From NCBI RefSeq assembly GCF_036350515.1, contig NZ_JAZDUE010000007.1, positions 186,001-250,000 on the forward strand: a stretch of 64,000 nt of DNA, written 5' to 3'. The notes under the pieces were generated by a model that was not told the DNA's origin, ran no database searches, and was given only the letters and a program-made list of their open reading frames with translations. Shown piece by piece: positions 15,849 through 23,712 of this stretch. The DNA is from Gordonia prachuapensis. Lineage in GTDB: Bacteria > Actinomycetota > Actinomycetes > Mycobacteriales > Mycobacteriaceae. Within the stretch, counting starts at the first letter, position 1. Each line of letters begins with the position of its first letter. The translations under genes and the position numbers were made by a program.

Positions 15849-16783
15849 CAGCGTGCCGAACGCGCCTGATCGGTGACTGCCGTGGCGCCCTGTCGTCTGC
15901 TGCTGCGCTGACCGGCACGACGTGAACGACGCTCACGGTCGATCGTGCGCAGGACGCGCAAACCGTCGCTGAAGGCATTCAGGTTGCTGCGGCCGTGGAT
16001 ACGTCGACTCTCGTGGCTCCCGACCTCGCGGATCACCACCCCGGCGCGCGCCATGCGCACGTTGATCACGGTCTCGACCTCGAACCCGTCGCCCCACTGG
16101 GCCTCGGTGGCATCGACATCGGGCAGGTCGATGACCGGGCGATGTCGGCGCCAGAACGCGTTGTAGCCGTAGCAGAGGTCCGCGAAGTCGGTGTCGAACA
16201 GACGATTCACCAGCCCGTTGAGCGCCTTGTTGCCGAGCCGTCGGAGCACGGTGATGTCGTCGCTACCGCCGCCGAGCGAGAAGCGGCTGCCCTTCGCGAG
16301 GTCGGCCCCCTCGACGAGCGCGTTGACGAACATCGGGATCTCGGCGGGGTCCGTCGATCCGTCCGCGTCGATCATCACGATGATGTCGCCGGTCGCGGCC
16401 GCGAATCCACATGCGAGGGCGTTGCCCTTGCCGCCGCGGGTCTGCTGGACGATGACCGCCTCCGGCCAGAGTCGACGCGCCACGTCGATCGTGTTGTCGA
16501 CGGACGATCCGTCGACGACCACGATCTCGTCCACCGGCGGCATCCGTTCGGCGACGTACGGCAGGTTGAGAGCCTCGTTCCGGGTCGGGATCACCACCGT
16601 CACACGCGGTGTGGCGCCTTCGGCGGGCGCAGCGGTGTCGGCGGTGCCGGTGCGGGTGTCGAGGTCGTTTTCGAACTCGCTCATGTCGCCGGTCGATGTC
16701 GTGTCGACGGCTGCGGCAGCGCGTACGCGCTCCGATGCGTTGGTCAAGGTGCCCTCCGTGTCGTCGCCGCACACCTGGCGCAT
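15848..16783 (-). CDS. Family 2 glycosyltransferase (dolichol-phosphate-mannose synthase-like)
   Basis: About 311 residues. The GT-A domain starts at VTVVIPTRNEALNLP (61-75) and has the DxD-type MIDADGSTDP (137-146) plus the acceptor-side EVGSHESRRIHGRSNLN. The fold resembles polyprenyl-phosphate glycosyltransferases, but no C-terminal membrane helices are present, so it is a soluble, cytoplasmic form. The first 58 residues are low-complexity Thr/Ala/Asp-rich; an ATG at 16684 is an alternative start. An IdeR-like box lies 51-69 bp before the 16783 start. It is coupled to the PobA-like gene, so its acceptor may be a hydroxylated aromatic or a carrier lipid; this is inference. Confidence 0.78.
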   Translation of the reverse strand: MRQVCGDDTEGTLTNASERVRAAAAVDTTSTGDMSEFENDLDTRTGTADTAAPAEGATPRVTVVIPTRNEALNLPYVAERMPPVDEIVVVDGSSVDNTIDVARRLWPEAVIVQQTRGGKGNALACGFAAATGDIIVMIDADGSTDPAEIPMFVNALVEGADLAKGSRFSLGGGSDDITVLRRLGNKALNGLVNRLFDTDFADLCYGYNAFWRRHRPVIDLPDVDATEAQWGDGFEVETVINVRMARAGVVIREVGSHESRRIHGRSNLNAFSDGLRVLRTIDRERRSRRAGQRSSRRQGATAVTDQARSAR

Positions 16784-16833
16784 GTCGCATTGAGGCGAGT
16801 TGCCGGTGATCGGTTGATTGCGACCCTAGGCGC

Positions 16834-16852
16834 TTAGGATAACCTTGCCTAA
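16834..16852 (-). promoter_or_regulatory. IdeR/DtxR-type iron box before the glycosyltransferase-PobA operon
   Basis: TTAGGATAACCTTGCCTAA matches the IdeR consensus TTAGGTTAGGCTAACCTAA at 14 of 19 positions, with both outer half-sites (TTAGG and CCTAA) exact. It lies between the acyltransferase stop and the glycosyltransferase start. Confidence 0.7.
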
Positions 16853-16883
16853 TTCTCAGCGCGTTTTGTGGGTCTCCTCACCG

Positions 16884-18110
16884 CTACTCGGAGATGACCG
16901 CCAAGGCGTGGCCGACCACTGCCGTCAGGGCGTCGGAGACCCGATCGCCGTCGATGACGTCGGCGTGGAACGCCGCCGACAGGCACAGCGCATGGTCGCC
17001 CACGGTCGAGGACGTCACGGTGATCCCCGCCGGCGACACCGGATCGCTGACCGTGTAGTTGAACGCGAGGTCCGGGTCGGTGAACGGGGAGAACTGCGTC
17101 TGCGGTATCCGTCCCACGTAGGAGTGCAGCAACTCGGCGCGGACCGCGGCCGGATTCGCGGCGACCCGCCATGCGCTGTCGGCGTCGAGCGAGGATCCGG
17201 CGATCCTCAGCTTCGTGCTGCCGACGACCAGGTTCGCGACCGGCCGGCCGCTGCGGTACGCGGCGGCGATCATGTCCTTCACTTCCGGTGCAGAAGTACT
17301 GGTGTTCAGGGGAAACGTGAGACCTGCCGAGAACGAGGCCAGTGTGTCCATTCGCCGGGGGAGATAGGGCCGTACGTCGAAGGGGATCGTGACGTCGCGC
17401 CGGGTGTCGATTCCGGCCTGGGACAGCGACCGCAGCAGCGCACAGGTGACGATGGCGAACATGCTCACCCCGGGGAGGTGGCGGTCGCGGGCAGCACGCA
17501 GTTCGGCGATCTGGTGATCGTCGATGCGGATCGTCCGGGCGCTCGGCGTGCTCCGGGACACCGCGCAGGTGGGGGCCTGCGGCCCGGTGTCGGCTGTGGT
17601 CCGGCCCGAGTGGTGAAGGCGTGCGAGCTCGACCAGCCGTCGTGGATCGCCGCCGAAGGTGCGGGCGGCCGCGGCGGCCAACGGGTGCCGGCCCCGACGG
17701 TAGGGCGCCCAATGCGGATCCGTGAGTGCGACCCCACCGAGCATGACGTCGACCACGGCTTGCGAGAACGCCACGTCGCCGAGTCCGTGGCTGAATTCGA
17801 TGGCAACCCACTCGCCCGCGAGTACCACCCGAAGTCCGGTCTCGGGCATGCCGCGCACCGTACGGAGGAGATCCAGCGGGTCCGCCGTGAGCGAAAGGGG
17901 TGCCACTTCCGCGACCGACACGGCTTGGTCGGTCTCGACCGTGTGCCAACGCTTTTCCCGGGCCGACGGGCGCAGCCCGAGACGGAACGCCGGCCCGGCC
18001 GCGGCCATGGCATGAAGACGGTCGACTGCTACGTCACGTGATGGAACCGCCATCGGACCGAACACCGACGCCGACCGACGTCGGCTGTGCTGGAGATCGA
18101 GGGAGGTCAT
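16884..18110 (-). CDS. Condensation-domain-like CoA/carrier acyltransferase
   Basis: About 408 residues from ATG 18110; starts at 18185 (ATG) or 18212 (TTG) are open and I cannot decide among them, as none has a clear ribosome site. The fold class is inferred from EFSHGLGDVAF, a variant of the HHxxxDG motif of NRPS condensation, PapA and wax-ester synthases. The catalytic His and the Asp are kept, while the first His is Ser and the final Gly is Val. RDVTIPFDVRPYLP and a late FNYTVSDPVS block also fit that superfamily. It is the first gene of the minus-strand accessory run, 100 bp before the glycosyltransferase, and may acylate its product. A PHO-like box lies in the divergent region toward pstS. 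Confidence 0.65.
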   Translation of the reverse strand: MTSLDLQHSRRRSASVFGPMAVPSRDVAVDRLHAMAAAGPAFRLGLRPSAREKRWHTVETDQAVSVAEVAPLSLTADPLDLLRTVRGMPETGLRVVLAGEWVAIEFSHGLGDVAFSQAVVDVMLGGVALTDPHWAPYRRGRHPLAAAAARTFGGDPRRLVELARLHHSGRTTADTGPQAPTCAVSRSTPSARTIRIDDHQIAELRAARDRHLPGVSMFAIVTCALLRSLSQAGIDTRRDVTIPFDVRPYLPRRMDTLASFSAGLTFPLNTSTSAPEVKDMIAAAYRSGRPVANLVVGSTKLRIAGSSLDADSAWRVAANPAAVRAELLHSYVGRIPQTQFSPFTDPDLAFNYTVSDPVSPAGITVTSSTVGDHALCLSAAFHADVIDGDRVSDALTAVVGHALAVISE

Positions 18111-18234
18111 CGGGACGCCCGCGGCCGGATCGCGTGAAGCGGAAAGGCCCGAAACGGAGAGTCGCCGAGCGAACGGGATGCCCATGATGATCGATGCACA
18201 GGGTAGCAACACCCCGCGACCGGACCGTGAAACG

Positions 18235-18267
18235 GTTCACCCCGAGTTCACCATTCGTCCACCGCCC
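18235..18267. promoter_or_regulatory. PHO-box-like array of three 11-bp direct repeats
   Basis: Three consecutive 11-bp units start with GTTCACC, GTTCACC and GTCCACC (18235, 18246, 18257). This is the 11-bp direct-repeat pattern bound by PhoP of Streptomyces and related phosphate response regulators. It lies in the 307-bp intergenic region before pstS and close to the divergent acyltransferase start, so it could affect either gene. Confidence 0.55.
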
Positions 18268-18415
18268 GTAGCCGATGGACGGGTGACGAATGTCGGGTCG
18301 GCGCAGATTCCGATGAATCGTCGCGGATCTCGGCTTCACATTGCTGCACAGAATGGCCGCACTCGTGAGGGACGTATCACATTCCCCAAGGTACGGGGGT
18401 GGGTATTCATCTTCC

Positions 18416-18444
18416 GTTAACCCTCGGGGTGCGGAGTGTCCACC
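18416..18444 (+). promoter_or_regulatory. Second, weaker PHO-like site near the pstS promoter
   Basis: GTTAACC at 18416 and GTCCACC at 18438 are 22 bp apart, twice the 11-bp unit. They lie just before a possible -10 (TCTTAGT, 18451-18457), about 65 bp from the pstS start. The remainder of the 18213-18519 gap shows no further recognisable element. Confidence 0.3.
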
Positions 18445-18519
18445 AGCGAATCTTAGTGTCTGAGCGACCGGGCGTGGTCACCGTTGTGGCGCGCCATGAT
18501 CTGATGCTGGAGGAATCCT

Positions 18520-19641
18520 GTGAAATTGAGTCGTCCCGGTGTTGCAGTGGGCTCCTTGTTGGCCACGTCCGCGCTCGTGCTGAGTGCGTGCAGTGACAAC
18601 TCGGAGAGGGGAGACAACACCGCTGCGCCTGCGTCCGCAGTGGCCGACATCCAGTGCGAGGGCAAGCAGAACCTGCAGGCCAGTGGCGCCACCTCCCAGG
18701 CCAATGCGATGACGATCTTCTCCACCTCGTTCGCCCAGACCTGTCCCGGATTCGAACTCGCTTACGGCGGTGGCGGTTCCGGCCAGGGCGTGTCGGACTT
18801 CACCCAGAACCTGACCGACTTCGGCGGCTCTGACTCGGCGCTCGAGGGCGAGGATGCCGCCGCCGCCCAGCAGCGCTGCAGCTCCGAGGCCTGGAACCTG
18901 CCACTCGTCTTCGGTCCGATCGCCGTCGCCTACAACGTCGAAGGTGTCGACGACCTCGCGCTGTCGGCCCAGACCATCTCGGCCATCTTCGGCGGCGAGA
19001 TCACCAACTGGAACGACCCGGCCATCGCCGCCGAGAACGAGGGCGTCGAACTGCCGGATCTGCCGATCAGCGTCATCTACCGCGCCGAGGAGTCGGGTAC
19101 CACCGACAACTTCCAGAAGTACCTGACCGCCGCCGGCGGCTGGGACAAGGGCGACGGCAAGACCTTCAACGGCGGTGTCGGCGAGGGCAAGCAGGGCAAC
19201 CCGGGCGTCGGCTCGGCGGTCGGCCCCACGGCCGGCAGCATCGCCTACGTCGAGTGGGCATACGCAACGTCCAACGACCTGTCGATGGCCAAGATCATCA
19301 CCGAGCAGGACCCGGAGGGCGTCGAGCTGAACGCCGAGACCGGCGGCCAGACGATCGATTCGGCCACCCTGGCCAACGGTGACGAGAACCACAACATGGT
19401 GATCGACACCCAGTCGTTCTACAAGCCGACCCAGGCCGGCTCGTACCCGATCGTCATGGCAACCTATACCCTGGTGTGCTCGGACTACGCGGATGACGCC
19501 ACCGCCCAGGGCATCAAGACCTTCCTGAACGTGGCGTCGGCACCGCAGAATCAGGGCCAGGATCTGCAGAACGCGGGCTACATCCCGCTGCCGCAGGAGT
19601 TCCAGACCAAGCTGCAGGGCTCGATCGAAGCCATTCAGTAA
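18520..19641 (+). CDS. pstS: Phosphate ABC transporter substrate-binding lipoprotein PstS
   Basis: 373 residues. A lipoprotein signal ends in ALVLSAC, with Cys24 as the lipidated residue. The mature protein has the PstS blocks LQASGATSQANAMTIFSTSF, GGGGSGQGVSDF, FGGSDSAL, ISAIFGGEITNWNDPAI and YRAEESGTTDNFQKYL, which form the phosphate-binding cleft. It captures phosphate outside the membrane and delivers it to PstCAB. The GTG start follows GGAGG by a normal spacer. First gene of pstSCAB, 41 bp before pstC. In M. tuberculosis pstB/phoT alone occupies this position, so having a complete operon here is a difference. Confidence 0.95.
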   Translation: MKLSRPGVAVGSLLATSALVLSACSDNSERGDNTAAPASAVADIQCEGKQNLQASGATSQANAMTIFSTSFAQTCPGFELAYGGGGSGQGVSDFTQNLTDFGGSDSALEGEDAAAAQQRCSSEAWNLPLVFGPIAVAYNVEGVDDLALSAQTISAIFGGEITNWNDPAIAAENEGVELPDLPISVIYRAEESGTTDNFQKYLTAAGGWDKGDGKTFNGGVGEGKQGNPGVGSAVGPTAGSIAYVEWAYATSNDLSMAKIITEQDPEGVELNAETGGQTIDSATLANGDENHNMVIDTQSFYKPTQAGSYPIVMATYTLVCSDYADDATAQGIKTFLNVASAPQNQGQDLQNAGYIPLPQEFQTKLQGSIEAIQ

Positions 19642-19682
19642 CTGCGGCTCGAACTCGACCGAGAGAATAGCGATCACACATC

Positions 19683-20774
19683 ATGTCCGTGGATGACACC
19701 ACCGGTGTCGGCCGGAGCCGGGCGGGTAAACACTCGTCCGGCTCGGCGCCGACCCCGACACCCGAGCAAGATCCGAACCGCACACCGGATGACCGCGAGC
19801 TAGAGGAACAATTGCACCCGGGGCTGCAGAGCAGTCGCGGGCAGATGGGTGACCGCGTTTTCTCGTACCTGGCGCAGGGCACCGGCCTGCTGGTCATCAT
19901 CCTGATCGCCGGCATCGGGGTCTCGTTGCTGATCGACGCGATCCCGGCCATCACCGAGAACAACGCGAACTTCCTGTTCTCGTCGGACTGGAACACCAGT
20001 GGTCAGGCCTTCGCGGACGGAACCGCCTCCTTCGGCGTCTGGGAACTGTTCCGGGCGACGATCCTGACATCGTTCTTCGCCCTGTTCCTGGCGACGCCGG
20101 TGGCGATCGGCATCGCGGTGTTCCTCGTCGAATACGCCCCCTCGAGCATTTCTCGGCCGCTGGCCGCGGTCATCGATCTGCTCGCGGCCGTGCCGTCGAT
20201 CATCTTCGGTCTGTGGGGCATCTACGTCCTCGCCCCGGTGATCTCCCCCTTCGCGGTCTGGCTGAACGACACCTTCGGGTGGTTCTTCCTGTTCTCCAGC
20301 GGCAAGACATCGATCACCGGTGGCGGCACCATCTTCACCGCCGGCATCGTCCTGGCCATCATGATGCTGCCGATCATCACCTCCATCACCCGCGAGGTCC
20401 TGCGCCAGACGCCGAGTGGTCACAAGGAGGCCGCTCAGGCGCTCGGCGCGACCAAGTGGGAGGTCATCCGGATGACCGCCTTCCCGTACAGCCGCTCCGG
20501 CATGATCGCGGCCTCGATGCTCGCCCTCGGTCGCGCGCTCGGCGAGACGATCGCCCTGATGATCATCCTGAGTGCCGCCGTCGGCCAGTTGAAGTGGTCG
20601 CTGTTCGAGGGCGGCGACACCTTCGCCTCGAAGATCGCCCGAGACGTCGGCGAATTCGTCGGCAGTGAGGCCTCGGCAGGGGCGTACATCGCCGCCGGCC
20701 TGGTCCTCTTCGTCCTCACATTCGTCGTCAACGCGATCGCCCGTGTGATCGCCGGTGGAAAGGTGAACGGATGA
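19683..20774 (+). CDS. pstC: Phosphate ABC transporter permease PstC
   Basis: 363 residues. A polar 55-residue N-terminal extension precedes about six transmembrane helices. The first helix is near 60-85 (GLLVIILIAGIGVSLLIDAI). The permease motif for contact with the ATPase is in EVLRQTPSGHKEAAQALGAT, and GRALGETIALMIILSAA follows. With PstA it forms the channel for phosphate. The stop overlaps the pstA start (ATGA). Confidence 0.94.
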   Translation: MSVDDTTGVGRSRAGKHSSGSAPTPTPEQDPNRTPDDRELEEQLHPGLQSSRGQMGDRVFSYLAQGTGLLVIILIAGIGVSLLIDAIPAITENNANFLFSSDWNTSGQAFADGTASFGVWELFRATILTSFFALFLATPVAIGIAVFLVEYAPSSISRPLAAVIDLLAAVPSIIFGLWGIYVLAPVISPFAVWLNDTFGWFFLFSSGKTSITGGGTIFTAGIVLAIMMLPIITSITREVLRQTPSGHKEAAQALGATKWEVIRMTAFPYSRSGMIAASMLALGRALGETIALMIILSAAVGQLKWSLFEGGDTFASKIARDVGEFVGSEASAGAYIAAGLVLFVLTFVVNAIARVIAGGKVNG

Positions 20775-21697
20775 CCGTGACCGTCGATACGACATCGGGT
20801 GGGCCGGTCAAATCCTCACCCACCGCGTTCCGTGAGGTGTCGGCCAGCCGAAAGTTCCGCAACGAGGCCGCCCGCGTGACCTTCGCGCTGTGCTTCGTGC
20901 TCGGTGTCATCCCGCTGGTGTGGCTGCTGTGGACGGTCATCTCCGAGGGTGCCCCGGCGCTCACCGATCCGAACTGGTGGTTCGGCAACGCCTACGGCGT
21001 CGACACCACCACCCAGTTCGGGGCCGGTATCTCGCAGGCCATCATCGGCACCCTGATCCAGGCGCTGATCGCCACCGTGATCTCGGTGCCGATCGCGGTC
21101 ATGACCGGCATCATGCTGGTCGAATACCCGACCAGTCCACTGGTGAAGCCGGTGAGCTTCATGGTCGACATCCTGGCCGGTGTGCCGTCCATCGTGGCCA
21201 CATTGTTCATCTTCACGGTCTTCGTGATCGGGCTCTCGATGGGTCAGAGTGCGTTCATGGTCAGTCTCGCGCTGATCCTGCTGATGATCCCGATCGTCGT
21301 CCGATCCACCGAAGAGATGCTGAAACTGGTGCCCGACGAACTCCGTGAGGCGTCGTACGCGCTCGGTATCTCCAAGTGGCGGACCATCGTGAAAGTCGTG
21401 CTGCCGACGGCGATGTCGGGCATGCTGTCCGGCATCTTCCTGGCCATCGCGCGCATCATGGGCGAGACCGCGCCGGTGCTGATCCTCGCCGGTCCGGCCA
21501 GTTCGCAGGTGCAGACGAACCCCTTCGACGGCGGGATGAACTCGCTGCCGCTGTTCATCAAGGACATGTGGTCGGCGGCCCAGCCGGCCTCGGGCTTCTA
21601 CTACTGGGGAGCGGCGCTCACGCTGATCATCATCATCGCGGTGCTGAACCTCATCGCCGCGATGACCGCTAAGTTCCTCGCCCCCAAGACCAAGTAA
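20771..21697 (+). CDS. pstA: Phosphate ABC transporter permease PstA
   Basis: 308 residues, six predicted helices. The cytoplasmic coupling loop is in MLKLVPDELREASYALGISK, and MGETAPVLILAGPAS is the conserved PstA stretch. It starts in the pstC stop (ATGA), so the two permeases are made in a coupled fashion. 35 bp separate it from pstB. Confidence 0.94.
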   Translation: MTVTVDTTSGGPVKSSPTAFREVSASRKFRNEAARVTFALCFVLGVIPLVWLLWTVISEGAPALTDPNWWFGNAYGVDTTTQFGAGISQAIIGTLIQALIATVISVPIAVMTGIMLVEYPTSPLVKPVSFMVDILAGVPSIVATLFIFTVFVIGLSMGQSAFMVSLALILLMIPIVVRSTEEMLKLVPDELREASYALGISKWRTIVKVVLPTAMSGMLSGIFLAIARIMGETAPVLILAGPASSQVQTNPFDGGMNSLPLFIKDMWSAAQPASGFYYWGAALTLIIIIAVLNLIAAMTAKFLAPKTK

Positions 21698-21732
21698 CGG
21701 CGCGACCGCCGCCACACAGCAAAGGCATCATC

Positions 21733-22509
<777 letters not shown>

Positions 22510-22541
22510 GTCCCGACCTCAGGTTCTCCGAATCCGAAGAG

Positions 22542-22578
22542 ATCGCGCCGCGGACCGTTCACCGGTCCGCGGCGCGAT
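22542..22578. terminator. Strong bidirectional terminator between pstB and the small membrane gene
   Basis: Perfect 16-bp stem: 22542-22557 pairs with 22563-22578 around a 5-nt loop. It ends pstSCAB and, on the other strand, the small membrane protein gene. Confidence 0.85.
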
Positions 22579-22613
22579 TACTATCTCGGGTTCGTGCTGG
22601 GGTTTCGCAGCTC

Positions 22614-22778
22614 TCACATGTTCGCGAGCAGGAGCACCAGTAGCGCGATGAGAGACAGCGTGACCCCGCTGTAGGTGAGGATCTGCCGTCGATGCGCGGC
22701 AGCCGTCGGCTCGTCGTCGTCGACAGCGTTGAAGTCGGGTTCCACGCTGCCGGGTTCCACGCGATGGTGCCGATCCAT
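22614..22778 (-). CDS. Small membrane protein, 54 residues
   Basis: ATG at 22778 preceded by AAGGTG at 6-nt spacing. Residues 1-33 are polar and rich in His, Asp and Glu (MDRHHRVEPG, NAVDDDEPTAAAHRR). Residues about 36-53 are one hydrophobic helix (ILTYSGVTLSLIALLVLLLA) that ends the protein, so it is tail-anchored. An in-frame upstream start at 22811 is possible but has no ribosome site. It lies between two strong terminators, so it is its own transcription unit. Function not known. Confidence 0.6.
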   Translation of the reverse strand: MDRHHRVEPGSVEPDFNAVDDDEPTAAAHRRQILTYSGVTLSLIALLVLLLANM

Positions 22779-22893
22779 GTGGGACACCTTAACGCCACGC
22801 ACGTCGGGCAACGAAATCCCAAGTCCGGCTTGGTGAGGGCACTCTCATCCGATGGGTCGGCGAGGTTCAGCTCGCACCGGCTGTCCGCACAGA

Positions 22894-22933
22894 CGACGAC
22901 ACCGCCGTCCCGAACGGAACGGCGGTGTCGTCG
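22894..22933 (-). terminator. Intrinsic terminator after phoU
   Basis: Perfect 15-bp stem, 22894-22908 with 22919-22933, loop of 10 nt, 15 bp past the phoU stop. Confidence 0.85.
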
Positions 22934-22947
22934 ACGTCCGAGAGCGG

Positions 22948-23610
22948 TCAGGAGACCTCGAGGAACTGTTCCGGGGTCTGACCGGTGGCCTGGAACACCA
23001 CACGCCGACCGATGAGCACCGCGTGGTCGGCGAACCGCTCGTAGTAGCGTCCGAGGAGAGTGACATCGACGGCCGCGGCCACACCGTGTCCCCAATCCCG
23101 GTCCATCAGGACCGTGAACAGGTGGCGGTGGAGGTCGTCCATCGCGTCGTCGTCCTCTTGCAGACGAAGCGCGTCCTTCGGGTTCTGCGTGTTGAGCACC
23201 TCACGTGCGGTCTCCGCCAGCTGCACCGCCAGGCGACCCATCTCCGCGAAGTAGCCGTTGACCTCCTCGGGGAGCGCCTTGGCCGGATGGCGGCGACGCG
23301 CGACCTTGGCGACATGCAGTGCGAGAGCGCCCATGCGGTCGGCGTCGGCGACGATCTGGAAGCCACTCACGATCCCGCGGAGGTCACCGGCCACCGGCGC
23401 CTGCAGCGCGAGCAACGCGAAGGCCTGCTCCTCGGCGCGGGCCGACAGGTCGTGCATCTTGTCGTTCTCGGTGATGACCTCCTCCGCGATGGCCAGATCG
23501 GCCTGCAGGAGGGCTTGCGTGGAGCGGGCCATCGTGGTGCCGGCGAGCTCGCACATCTCGCCGAGGATGGTGTTGAGCGCGTCGAGCTGCTCATGGTAGG
23601 CGGTACGCAT
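22948..23610 (-). CDS. phoU: PhoU phosphate-signalling protein (PhoY2 type)
   Basis: 220 residues of two PhoU three-helix repeats. Metal-cluster motifs are visible as DADRMGALALHVAKVARRR and YYERFADHAVLIGRRVVF. PhoU links the Pst transporter to the phosphate-sensing kinase (SenX3/PhoR type) and represses the regulon when phosphate is plentiful. It is convergent with pstB, as phoY2 (Rv0821c) is with phoT in M. tuberculosis. A TATTGT -10 ends 7 nt before the ATG, suggesting a leaderless mRNA. Two 11-bp PHO-like repeats lie further upstream, consistent with autoregulation by the phosphate response. Confidence 0.93.
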   Translation of the reverse strand: MRTAYHEQLDALNTILGEMCELAGTTMARSTQALLQADLAIAEEVITENDKMHDLSARAEEQAFALLALQAPVAGDLRGIVSGFQIVADADRMGALALHVAKVARRRHPAKALPEEVNGYFAEMGRLAVQLAETAREVLNTQNPKDALRLQEDDDAMDDLHRHLFTVLMDRDWGHGVAAAVDVTLLGRYYERFADHAVLIGRRVVFQATGQTPEQFLEVS

Positions 23611-23651
23611 GCCTACTACAATACGTGGCTCACGTGTCCCACTAGCCGCCG

Positions 23652-23673
23652 AAACAGTGAACGCCCAGTGAAC
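23652..23673 (-). promoter_or_regulatory. PHO-box-like pair of 11-bp direct repeats before phoU
   Basis: On the minus strand two units begin GTTCACT exactly 11 bp apart (the plus-strand AGTGAAC copies are at 23656 and 23667). They lie 42-63 bp upstream of the phoU ATG and share the GTTCAC core of the box at 18235. Confidence 0.5.
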
Positions 23674-23712
23674 GCGGCGTGCACCTTGTCCGCTTCGCGA
23701 AGAACGCGCAGG

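Noticed and set aside
16845..18041. Plus-strand frame opposite the acyltransferase
   Set aside because: Arg/Gly/His-rich with no domain; the minus-strand protein has a recognisable motif.
18228..18241. GTGAA-N4-TTCAC inverted repeat as a separate operator
   Set aside because: Arms are only 5 bp and it overlaps the first PHO-like unit, which explains half of it better.
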